Source: CAYVUB01 sp964454675 (GTDB lineage: Bacteria; Bacteroidota; Bacteroidia; Flavobacteriales; Flavobacteriaceae). From it: 64,000 nucleotides of DNA. The notes under the pieces are model-generated. The model was not told the DNA's origin. It saw nothing but the letters and a program-made list of their open reading frames with translations, and did not search any database. How positions within the stretch are numbered: position 1 is the first letter of the stretch; the number at the start of each line of letters is the position of its first letter. A program made the translations under genes and the position numbers. The stretch spans positions 1 through 64,000 of the forward strand of contig CAYVUB010000011.1 in the NCBI GenBank assembly GCA_964454675.1, given 5' to 3'. This document shows positions 26,032 through 34,258 of this stretch, in pieces.

Positions 26032-27684
26032 ATGATGAAAAAATTAAGTATTCTTTTAATCTTGATGATTGTTTTTAATTGTCAGGATAAAGACAAAAAA
26101 AACCAGGAAAAAACGCCATTTGTCTGGGAGGGTGCCAATATGTATTTTTTATTGACAGACAGATTTCACAATGGCGATACATCAAATGATGTGAATTTTG
26201 ACCGAACCAAAGAAACCGCCGTTTTGCGAGGTTTTGAAGGTGGCGATATCAAAGGAATTACTCAAAAAATCGAAGAAGGCTATTTTACCAATTTAGGAAT
26301 CAACGCCATTTGGATGACGCCTGTTGTGGAGCAAATTCACGGTGGTACTGATGAAGGCACAGGAATTACTTATGGATTTCACGGGTATTGGACTAAAGAC
26401 TGGACGGCTTTAGACCCGAATTTTGGTACCAAAGATGATTTAAAGCAATTGGTTAAAGTTGCACACGGTAAAGGCATCAGAATTGTGCTTGATGCGGTAA
26501 TCAATCACACTGGTCCGGTGACTAATATTGACACCGTCTGGCCGGAAGATTGGGTGCGCACAAGTCCGCAATGTACGTATGATACTTATGAAAATACAAC
26601 GGCTTGCACTTTGGTAAAAAACCTTCCGGATATAAAAACCGAAAGCAATCAGCAAGTCGAATTACCACCGCAATTGGCTGAAAAATGGAAAGCCGAAGGC
26701 AGATATGAACAGGAAACAGCTGAGTTGGATGCGTTTTTTGAACGAACAGGATATCCGCGTGCGCCAAGGTTTTACATCATAAAATGGTTGACAGATTATA
26801 TCACAGAATTTGGAATTGACGGCTACAGGGTTGATACCGTAAAGCATACCGAAGAATACGTGTGGCAGGAATTTAAAAATGAATGTGATTACGCTTTCGC
26901 GGAATTTAAAAAGAACAACCCGGATAAAGTTTTGGATGACAACGATTTTTATTTGGTTGGCGAAGTGTATAATTACGCTATTAGCGCTGGAAAAGCTTTT
27001 GATTTTGGAGATAAAAAAGTCAACTATTTCGATAATGCTTTTCATAGTTTAATCAATTTTGAGTTCAAATGGAATGCTGTGCAACAAGATTATGAAACCT
27101 TGTTTAGAAACTATTCCGATAAATTGCACGGCGATTTGCAAGGTTTCGGCGTTTTGAATTATTTAAGTTCGCACGATGACGGGCAACCTTATGACGCAAA
27201 GCGTGAAAAACCTTATGAAACAGCAACCAAGCTGTTATTGTCGCCAGGAACATCACAAGTATATTATGGTGATGAATCTGCACGTTCATTGATAATTGAA
27301 GGAACCGTTGGCGATGCGACGTTGCGTTCTTTTATGAATTGGGATGATGTAGCCAATAATGAAACCACTAAAGCAATCTTAACACATTGGCAAAAACTGG
27401 GACAATTCAGAGCCAATCATCCTGCGGTTGGTGCCGGTATTCATCAAATGATAACCCAAGCGCCATATACGTTTTACAGAAGTTTTACAAAAGGTGATTT
27501 TAAAGATTTGGTGGTAATTGGTTTGGAACTGCCCAAAGGTTCAAAAACCATTGATGTCTCTAAAGTTTTTAAGGATGATGAAATGCTTCACGATGCTTAT
27601 TCGCACCAAGACCTAAAAGTGGTTGATGGTAAAGTGACTTTGAGTTCGGATTTTGATATGGTTTTGTTGGAGAAGAAGCGTTAG
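26032..27684 (+). CDS. GH13 alpha-amylase-family lipoprotein
   Basis: 550 residues; the start may be the second ATG at 26035. Lipoprotein signal with VFNC (Cys17) then QDKDKK. The barrel begins NMYFLLTDRFHNGD. Motifs: LDAVINHTG, DGYRVD (nucleophile D268), VGEVY (E311) and SSHDDG (D382). A Cys-containing insert lies near residues 180-250, and a C-terminal beta domain closes it. It is the last gene of the plus-strand alpha-glucan operon, followed by a palindrome at 27749-27770. Confidence 0.92.
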   Translation: MMKKLSILLILMIVFNCQDKDKKNQEKTPFVWEGANMYFLLTDRFHNGDTSNDVNFDRTKETAVLRGFEGGDIKGITQKIEEGYFTNLGINAIWMTPVVEQIHGGTDEGTGITYGFHGYWTKDWTALDPNFGTKDDLKQLVKVAHGKGIRIVLDAVINHTGPVTNIDTVWPEDWVRTSPQCTYDTYENTTACTLVKNLPDIKTESNQQVELPPQLAEKWKAEGRYEQETAELDAFFERTGYPRAPRFYIIKWLTDYITEFGIDGYRVDTVKHTEEYVWQEFKNECDYAFAEFKKNNPDKVLDDNDFYLVGEVYNYAISAGKAFDFGDKKVNYFDNAFHSLINFEFKWNAVQQDYETLFRNYSDKLHGDLQGFGVLNYLSSHDDGQPYDAKREKPYETATKLLLSPGTSQVYYGDESARSLIIEGTVGDATLRSFMNWDDVANNETTKAILTHWQKLGQFRANHPAVGAGIHQMITQAPYTFYRSFTKGDFKDLVVIGLELPKGSKTIDVSKVFKDDEMLHDAYSHQDLKVVDGKVTLSSDFDMVLLEKKR

Positions 27685-27748
27685 AAAATATTTATCTAAA
27701 TCGTTTCAGTATAAAATGGTTTAGTAATAATTAGTGTTAATTCGTGAA

Positions 27749-27770
27749 ACCTGCCTGCCGGTAGGCAGGT
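27749..27770. repeat. 22-bp near-palindrome after the operon
   Basis: acctgcct/aggcaggt arms around gccggt. It matches 24560-24581 in 19 of 22 positions. No T run follows, so it is more likely a dispersed palindromic repeat than a standard terminator. Confidence 0.6.
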
Positions 27771-27822
27771 TAGTGTCTCATGTTAGGTTTTTATAACTTT
27801 ACAGACTAATCGTTATATTTTG

Positions 27823-27830
27823 TAACTTTG
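27823..27830 (+). promoter_or_regulatory. Candidate -7 element for the GAF-domain gene
   Basis: TAACTTTG fits TAnnTTTG exactly, and a weak TTTA lies near 27798. Transcription would start about 12 bp before the ATG at 27849. Confidence 0.5.
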
Positions 27831-27848
27831 TGTTTCATTAATTAACCA

Positions 27849-30218
27849 ATGACCGATTTTAACGACCATATTTATTCCCCACTTTCAATAAACATCAGTT
27901 TTCATAGATTGTTTGATTTCTACCAACAATTTGAGCAAAGTGATGATGTGTTTATAGCAAATAAGGCAAAGCATATTTTAAATATAAAAAAGGATTTTCC
28001 TGTTTTAAATGAAGGATTTTCCGACGTCACTTTATTAGAAACCTATAAAAACGAAATTCATTATTTACTGCAAGATGCGTTCAGCCCCATTTTGACCCAT
28101 AACGAAATTAAATCTGCATCTATTCCGTTTCAAGATGTGATTTTTAATAGTTCGGAACGTTTCAAAAAAATCATCAAAGAAGCCGGTTCTGATTTTGAGT
28201 TAAAAATGATGGATGTGCCAAATGATGAAATGTACATTATGGCCTGTGCCGTCATCCTTAATTTTTGTTATGGCTATGATTTGAATTTCAAGCGCCCGTT
28301 TTTTTATGAAATTCCAGACGCGGATGGTATTATGCGGTATTACAAATTGACCTATAATGCCGATTTTGCAGATATTGTTCCAACAGAAAACGCTCCCAAA
28401 ATAACCCGACAAGATTTTGATGAACTTATTGATAGTTTTGATGATATAGACCTTTGGAAATCAAAATTTCCACCAAACAGCTATCAATTTAAGGGTTTTG
28501 TGATATCCAATATGTTTGATGTGACTGAAGACCAATCTATTTCAAATATTAAATCGAAATTGATTTCAGATATTAATCCGTTAGAACGTCATTTGGCGGA
28601 CGATTTTCATCAAATTTTTCAGTCGCTTTTAAGAATCAAAGATCTAAAAGTCGGGTTTTCTATTTTCAATAAAGAAGACCAAACTTTTGAGCGCATTCAC
28701 GGAAAAGGCATCGAGAGTTTCTTGTTGCACGATTCAGAAATTGAAGAATGTTCCAGTGCGCTGTGCGAAGAAACCTATCATAAACTGATTGTTAAAAAGC
28801 AATTCATCTCTGTTTCAGATATTGATAAATTTTGTACTATAGAAGAAGGTAATGAGCTTGATGTGTTAAAAAACCAAGGCATTAAAAGTGCTATTTTGGC
28901 ACCAATTGCCGATGGTGATGAATTGCTCGGTATTTTGGAAATCGTGTCAGAACAACCAAAAGTCCTCAATAGCGTTAATGCCAATAAGTTATCGGATGTG
29001 ATGCCGTTTATCATTGCATCCATCAAGCGTGCCAAGCGTGAAGAAAATAATTTGATCGAGGCCATTATCCAACAGGAATGTACATCAATTCATCCAAGTG
29101 TTTATTGGAAATTTGAAAAGGCCGCAAGACAATTCCTTAAAGAAAAACAACAATCGGGCAATCAGGTAACGTTCAATAAAATTGTGTTTGAAAAAGTCTA
29201 TCCGTTGTTTGGGCAAATGGACGTTAAAGGCTCATCTGAAGCGCGAAATCTTGCCACACAAAAAGATTTGTCATTACAGCTTAAATTGGTTTCTGAAATT
29301 TCAGAAGACTTAATTGCTTTATATCATTTACCTATTTACGAGCAGTTAAAGTTTCAAGTAGATGATTATTTGTTAGAGCTCGATTCCCATTTCAGGGTTG
29401 ACAGCGAACAAAAAATAGCGTCATTTTTAAAGAATGATATTGAACCTTTATTCAGGTTTTTAGCGGAGAAAGATGAAAATATAAAAGAAGCAATTGACAG
29501 TTATTTCAGTAAAATTGATGATGATTTAGATGTGATTTATTTCCACAGAAAACATTATGATGATACGATTGCTCTGATAAACAAAAATATGTCGGCTTTG
29601 CTTGATGATAAGCAAGTGGAAGCTCAAGCGATGTACCCGCATTATTTTGAGCGTTTCAAAACCGATGGCGTAGAACACAATATGTACATTGGCGAATCTA
29701 TCACTAAGGAAGAAAGTTTCAACGCTGTTTATTTATATAATTTAAGATTGTGGCAACTTCAGGTAATGTGCGAAATGGAAAATACCTTTTATCAGCATCA
29801 AAACCAGTATCCCATAGCCTTGGATGTTGCTTCAATGATATTGGTATTCAATCAGCCTTTGTCTATCCGTTTTAGAATGGATGAAAAACAATTTGACGTT
29901 GACGGCACTTACAATGCACGATATGAAGTGGTTAAAAAACGTGTTGATAAAGCCGTAATTAAAGGTACAAACGAGCGTGTAACCCAAAAAGGAAAAATCA
30001 CGGTCATTTATTCTCAAAAACAAGATGAGACAGAATATTTGAAGTATGTCAAATTCTTACAGTCCAAACACTTACTTTCTGAAACTATTGAAATTGTAGA
30101 ACTTGAAGACCTTCAAGGTGTTACGGGACTGAAAGCCATTCGTGTACCTATTTTATACCACAAATCTGAAGACGATAAAGCGTTTTACACCTATGAGGAT
30201 TTGTTGGCGACCTTATAA
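27849..30218 (+). CDS. GAF-domain protein of unknown output
   Basis: 789 residues, soluble, no signal peptide. The N-terminal 240 residues match nothing I recognise. A GAF-like sensor domain occupies about 250-400 (VGFSIFNKEDQTFERIHGKG ... ILAPIADGDELLGILEIVSE). A long helical region follows, rich in Glu/Lys, and a C-terminal alpha/beta segment carries VIYSQKQDETEYLKYVKFLQ. I see no kinase, cyclase, phosphodiesterase or DNA-binding motif. GAF domains bind small ligands or cyclic nucleotides. It converges on the HD/Pycsar-effector-like gene with 9 bp between the stops. Function unknown. Confidence 0.75.
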   Translation: MTDFNDHIYSPLSINISFHRLFDFYQQFEQSDDVFIANKAKHILNIKKDFPVLNEGFSDVTLLETYKNEIHYLLQDAFSPILTHNEIKSASIPFQDVIFNSSERFKKIIKEAGSDFELKMMDVPNDEMYIMACAVILNFCYGYDLNFKRPFFYEIPDADGIMRYYKLTYNADFADIVPTENAPKITRQDFDELIDSFDDIDLWKSKFPPNSYQFKGFVISNMFDVTEDQSISNIKSKLISDINPLERHLADDFHQIFQSLLRIKDLKVGFSIFNKEDQTFERIHGKGIESFLLHDSEIEECSSALCEETYHKLIVKKQFISVSDIDKFCTIEEGNELDVLKNQGIKSAILAPIADGDELLGILEIVSEQPKVLNSVNANKLSDVMPFIIASIKRAKREENNLIEAIIQQECTSIHPSVYWKFEKAARQFLKEKQQSGNQVTFNKIVFEKVYPLFGQMDVKGSSEARNLATQKDLSLQLKLVSEISEDLIALYHLPIYEQLKFQVDDYLLELDSHFRVDSEQKIASFLKNDIEPLFRFLAEKDENIKEAIDSYFSKIDDDLDVIYFHRKHYDDTIALINKNMSALLDDKQVEAQAMYPHYFERFKTDGVEHNMYIGESITKEESFNAVYLYNLRLWQLQVMCEMENTFYQHQNQYPIALDVASMILVFNQPLSIRFRMDEKQFDVDGTYNARYEVVKKRVDKAVIKGTNERVTQKGKITVIYSQKQDETEYLKYVKFLQSKHLLSETIEIVELEDLQGVTGLKAIRVPILYHKSEDDKAFYTYEDLLATL

Positions 30219-30227
30219 TCATAAAAA

Positions 30228-31478
30228 TTAAAAATCTAGTGTAACAAAATCGACTTGCTCATAAACTACCACATTTTTCTTTTTCGGCTCTTTGGTTTGC
30301 CCTTTGGATGCTATGGCAAAAGCCAAAACCGAAACCACGGTTCCAATCATAAAACAGGTATAAGTCAAACGCAATAGCTTATATTTTCTGTCCAATACTT
30401 TTCCCAGATAATACAAATCTTTGGTCAGCGTGCTCTGCATATAGTCTTTGTCTTTTATCAACTCGCCAACAGCCCATTCAAAATCTTTGAGTTCCATTTT
30501 ATGGAAATTTCCAAAAAAGGCCAGATTCACATTTTTGTTTTCAACATCTTCTTTGGTAAATTTTCCACTTGTCACATTTGGCCGTGTTGCCAGTACAGAC
30601 AATATCATTGACACCACGCTTGAAAAGGTAAAAATAGCTGTAGGAATTATCAAATATGCATTTGACGGACTGTCCAATTTTGAAATCAGATTCGATAAAA
30701 CCAACGAAATGATTATGGCATTTACAGACAGTAAAATATTGGCTTTGGTATCTGCAATATCACTAAGCTTTATGTGGTTTCGCAAGGCAACCCTGTAAAA
30801 TGTCTGCACACCTCTATCGGGACTTTCATTTTTGTATTGTGCTTTGTATTTGGCTTTGAGTTGCTCATTTTTCCGTTTTTCTTCCCGTTTATGTTTCTCG
30901 TTTATCAGGTTTTTAAGATGTTCTTCTTTTACAGGTTGCCAGTTTTTTTGAGCATAGTCGGTATAAAACTGGTGTTTTTTCGATAAGACTTCAATGTTTT
31001 CATCACACCATTCAGAAGGAGAAAACTGCTTGATATTTTGTAATTCAAGTTCCTTTCTTAAATACTCGCTTGCTTCGTTAAAATACGCTTTTCCAAAATG
31101 TGAAGCATCAGCATCTCTAATGATTTTTTCCAATTCGTCAGTTGGCGTACCACTAAATTTGGTTGCCATAATGCATTTATTGACCGCTTCAATAACGGAA
31201 TTTTCTATATGTTGTTCCTGTAAAAATTGTGTAGCTATAACGACACTTTCTTCTTCGTGACCATCAATGGTTTTAATATAACCCGTATCGTGGAGCAAAG
31301 CCGTAAGCTCTAAAATTTCAGCATCTTCTTTATTGATGTCGGAATGTTCAATAATTTCCCTGACACTTTTTAAAACACGCTCGGTATGCGTAAAATTATG
31401 ATACAGAAATGTTTGGGCTAAATGGTCTTTAAATAAATTATAAACGAAAAGTTCGGTTTTTTCTACAAGTGGAGACAT
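30228..31478 (-). CDS. HD phosphohydrolase fused to a Pycsar-effector-like membrane module
   Basis: 416 residues. The N-terminal HD domain (about 5-135) keeps the metal ligands: H31, H63-D64 and D122 in RDAD. A charged helical linker (about 185-215, Lys/Glu rich) joins it to a C-terminal part (about 224-395) with three hydrophobic spans near 244-265, 274-297 and 372-392. The spans are preceded by FYRVALRNHIKLSDIADTKANILLS-type sequence that resembles the membrane effector of Pycsar anti-phage systems. HD enzymes cleave phosphate from nucleotides or cyclic nucleotides. No cyclase gene is adjacent. Single gene, minus strand. Confidence 0.8.
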   Translation of the reverse strand: MSPLVEKTELFVYNLFKDHLAQTFLYHNFTHTERVLKSVREIIEHSDINKEDAEILELTALLHDTGYIKTIDGHEEESVVIATQFLQEQHIENSVIEAVNKCIMATKFSGTPTDELEKIIRDADASHFGKAYFNEASEYLRKELELQNIKQFSPSEWCDENIEVLSKKHQFYTDYAQKNWQPVKEEHLKNLINEKHKREEKRKNEQLKAKYKAQYKNESPDRGVQTFYRVALRNHIKLSDIADTKANILLSVNAIIISLVLSNLISKLDSPSNAYLIIPTAIFTFSSVVSMILSVLATRPNVTSGKFTKEDVENKNVNLAFFGNFHKMELKDFEWAVGELIKDKDYMQSTLTKDLYYLGKVLDRKYKLLRLTYTCFMIGTVVSVLAFAIASKGQTKEPKKKNVVVYEQVDFVTLDF

Positions 31479-31559
31479 AAGCTTTGAGTTAGGATGCGTT
31501 AGTCGGTTTTAAACATTAAAAATAACCATTAATCCACAACAATTAAAAATACTTAAAGA

Positions 31560-31781
31560 TTATTTTTCCTTGACATACTTCGCCAATTTTACACCTTTAC
31601 TCACTTCAGATTTATAAGTTGAATAAATCCCTGAAGCATCAACTATTTCTTTAATTCCTGCATTTTTTATCTCTTCTGAATATTTAATTCCGAACAAATG
31701 AATCATAGTAACTTGTTCCTTTCTTGGAGCATTATCATACATATCAAATAAAATCTTACCTAATTGTTCTGCTGTTCTCAT
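31560..31781 (-). CDS. Small conserved protein, possible helix-turn-helix
   Basis: 73 residues. All-alpha by appearance: MRTAEQLGKILFDMYDNAPRKE, then VTMIHLFGIKYSEEI and KEIVDASGIYSTYKSEVSKGVKLAKYV. The order of helices with ASGIYSTYKSEVSKG would suit a small HTH-like fold, which I recall as a recurrent small family in flavobacteria, but no partner is evident. It may be DNA-binding. It follows the HD gene on the same strand, 81 bp upstream of it. Confidence 0.6.
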   Translation of the reverse strand: MRTAEQLGKILFDMYDNAPRKEQVTMIHLFGIKYSEEIKNAGIKEIVDASGIYSTYKSEVSKGVKLAKYVKEK

Positions 31782-32130
31782 AATATAAGTTTTAAAATTT
31801 AAGCAAATATATAATTTTTTATTTAATAAAAAATAAAAAATAAAAAATAAAAAATAAAAAAATTATTAAAAACAACTTAATACTATAATCGTTTCCCTAA
31901 ATAAGAAATTGTTTTTATCTATCTTCGTTTATGAATATCTAACGTATAAAAGTCATATGTTTTGCGGATAGATTTTTGTTAGTTTTTTCCTTTTTTACAG
32001 ACTAATCAAATCTTGAAGAAGAGTAATTTAAAAAAAGAATAATTTTATGATAATTTTAGACCCTTTCAGTCCCGAAGTCTTGGGATAAAACTATGAAAGA
32101 GTTGATTATCTATATCCATACAAGTTAAAA
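31782..32130. other. AT-rich intergenic region
   Basis: 349 bp with no gene. It holds a perfect 7-bp microsatellite (31827-31861) and a weak tcccga/ttggga hairpin (32070-32085). No convincing promoter for msrA was found. Confidence 0.5.
31827..31861. repeat. Heptamer microsatellite (taaaaaa x5)
   Basis: Thymines at 31827, 31834, 31841, 31848 and 31855 give five units with a perfect 7-bp period. It lies 46 bp upstream of the small minus-strand gene, so copy-number slippage could change its promoter spacing. Confidence 0.8.
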
Positions 32131-32676
32131 ATGACAGAACCCATAAATAATTTTGAAATTGCAACCTTTGGCGGTGGCTGTTTTTGGTGTACCGAAGCGG
32201 TGTTTAACCAAATTAAAGGCGTTCATAAAATCACTTCGGGATATTCGGGCGGTACGGTTCCCGGGATACCAACTTACAAAGAAGTTTGCTCTGGATTGAC
32301 AGGTCATGCCGAGGTTATCCAAATGCGCTTTGACCCAAACGAAATTTCGTATAAAGAACTGCTGCTCATTTTTATGACCACTCACGACCCAACGACTTTA
32401 AACCGTCAGGGTGAAGATGTTGGTACACAATACCGGTCGGTGGTGTTTTATCATAACGATACACAAAAAGAAACGGCACAACAAGTGTTTTTAGAATTGG
32501 CACCCTATTTTGAATCGCCTGTTGTAACCGAGTTGCTTCCGGCAGTAACCTTCCACGAAGCTGAGGACTACCATCAAAATTATTACGCCAACAACCCGGC
32601 GCAGAGTTACTGCAATGCGGTTATTCCGCCAAAATTGGCTAAATTGAGGGCGTTTTATGCCGATAAATTAAAGTAA
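32131..32676 (+). CDS. msrA: Peptide-methionine (S)-S-oxide reductase
   Basis: 181 residues. The hallmark GGGCFWC places the catalytic Cys at residue 17, followed by TEAVF. SGYSGG, HAEVIQ and YRSVVFYH are further MsrA signatures, and a C-terminal CNAVI Cys could resolve the sulfenic acid. It repairs oxidised methionine in proteins with thioredoxin. No signal peptide, so cytoplasmic. It lies 5 bp before selO, and the two probably form an oxidative-stress operon. Confidence 0.96.
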   Translation: MTEPINNFEIATFGGGCFWCTEAVFNQIKGVHKITSGYSGGTVPGIPTYKEVCSGLTGHAEVIQMRFDPNEISYKELLLIFMTTHDPTTLNRQGEDVGTQYRSVVFYHNDTQKETAQQVFLELAPYFESPVVTELLPAVTFHEAEDYHQNYYANNPAQSYCNAVIPPKLAKLRAFYADKLK

Positions 32677-32681
32677 ACCTC

Positions 32682-34244
32682 ATGATACTGAATCTGAAAA
32701 ACACTTTCGTTGAAGAACTACCCGCAGATTCTGTTAAAGAAAACTACCGGCGGCAGGTTCACAATGCGTGTTTTTCGTTTGTTCAGCCAAAAAAAACATC
32801 AAATCCTAAGTTGCTGCACGTTTCAGACGAGATGCTCGAAGCAATTGGTTTAACCAAAAATGACAGCACAACCGGAACATTTTTGAGCGTTATGACAGGC
32901 AACATGGTGTTGCCAAATACCAAACCTTATGCTATGGCGTATGCCGGACATCAGTTTGGGCATTGGGCAGGACAATTGGGCGATGGCCGCGCCATTAATC
33001 TTGGTGAAGCAGAACATCAAAATCAACGCCGGATATTACAACTTAAAGGTGCCGGCGAAACACCCTATTCCCGTTCTGCCGATGGTCTGGCGGTTTTGCG
33101 CTCATCCATTCGCGAGTATTTGTGCAGCGAAGCCATGCATCATTTAGGCGTACCTACAACAAGAGCGTTATCGTTAGCATTAACCGGTGATGAGGTGCTT
33201 CGTGATGTGATGTATAATGGTCACGCAGCTTTAGAAAAAGGTGCTGTGGTATGCCGTGTAGCACCGTCGTTTTTACGGTTTGGCAATTATGAACTGTTTG
33301 CCGCCCGTCAAGAACATGACATTTTAAAACAGTTGGTAGATTATACTATTAAACATCATTTTCCCGAGTTGGGACATCCTTCAAAAACAACCTATATTGC
33401 GTTTTTTAAAGACGTGGTACAGCGCACATTGCAGATGATTATCCATTGGCAGCGTGTAGGCTTTGTACATGGCGTGATGAATACCGATAACATGTCTGTT
33501 TTGGGTTTAACCATCGATTACGGCCCTTACGGATGGCTCGAAGGTTTTGATTACGGGTGGACACCAAACACTACCGATAGCGAGCATAAACGTTACCGGT
33601 ACGGCAATCAACCCAATATTGCGCTTTGGAATTTGTACCAACTGGCAAATGCCCTGTATCCGTTGATTGAAGATGTGGAAGCAATGGAAACTATTTTACA
33701 TCGTTACGAAACCGATTATGAAGTACAATCGTTGCAAATGATGCGTTCCAAATTAGGGTTAAAGTCAGAATTAGAATCAGATTTCCAACTTATTCAAGAA
33801 CTGGAAATTGTTCTGCAACTTTCAGAAACAGATATGACCATTTTCTTCAGAAATTTGAGTAAATTTAAAAGCGGAAATCCTTCACAAGGTATCAAAGTTA
33901 TTGCGGAAGCGTTTTACAATCCGAATGCTATTTCGGATACTATCAAACACAAATGGCAGTATTGGTTTGAAGCTTACGTAGAAAGGTTAAAAAGCGAGTC
34001 AGTTTCTGATGAGGAACGTGTTCAAAATATGAATGCTGTCAACCCAAAATATGTGCTTAGAAATTATATGGCACAAATGGCAATTGATGATGCCGATAAA
34101 GGAAATTATGGATTGATAGATGAATTGTTTCAACTCTTGAAAAAACCTTATGATGAACAACCAGAATATGAAAAATGGTTTGCCAAACGACCGGAATGGG
34201 CACGACATAAAGTAGGTTGCTCAATGTTATCCTGCAGTTCCTAA
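32682..34244 (+). CDS. selO: SelO (YdiU-family) protein adenylyltransferase
   Basis: 520 residues, close to the family length. SelO has a kinase fold with inverted ATP and transfers AMP to Ser/Thr/Tyr of target proteins, a response to oxidative stress. Visible signatures are YAGHQFGHWAGQLGDGRAINLGE, LQLKGAGETPYSRSADG and VLRSSIREYL in the nucleotide-binding half, and GVMNTDNMSVLGLTIDYGPYG with the metal-binding Asn/Asp. The last residues are SCSS: Cys stands where the animal protein has selenocysteine. Its neighbour MsrA supports a redox role. Confidence 0.95.
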   Translation: MILNLKNTFVEELPADSVKENYRRQVHNACFSFVQPKKTSNPKLLHVSDEMLEAIGLTKNDSTTGTFLSVMTGNMVLPNTKPYAMAYAGHQFGHWAGQLGDGRAINLGEAEHQNQRRILQLKGAGETPYSRSADGLAVLRSSIREYLCSEAMHHLGVPTTRALSLALTGDEVLRDVMYNGHAALEKGAVVCRVAPSFLRFGNYELFAARQEHDILKQLVDYTIKHHFPELGHPSKTTYIAFFKDVVQRTLQMIIHWQRVGFVHGVMNTDNMSVLGLTIDYGPYGWLEGFDYGWTPNTTDSEHKRYRYGNQPNIALWNLYQLANALYPLIEDVEAMETILHRYETDYEVQSLQMMRSKLGLKSELESDFQLIQELEIVLQLSETDMTIFFRNLSKFKSGNPSQGIKVIAEAFYNPNAISDTIKHKWQYWFEAYVERLKSESVSDEERVQNMNAVNPKYVLRNYMAQMAIDDADKGNYGLIDELFQLLKKPYDEQPEYEKWFAKRPEWARHKVGCSMLSCSS

Positions 34245-34258
34245 CATAAATTAACCTT

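Noticed and set aside
27849..31478. Complete Pycsar defence operon
   Set aside because: No nucleotide cyclase domain is visible in the GAF protein, and the genes are convergent, not co-transcribed. Only the effector-like fusion is claimed.
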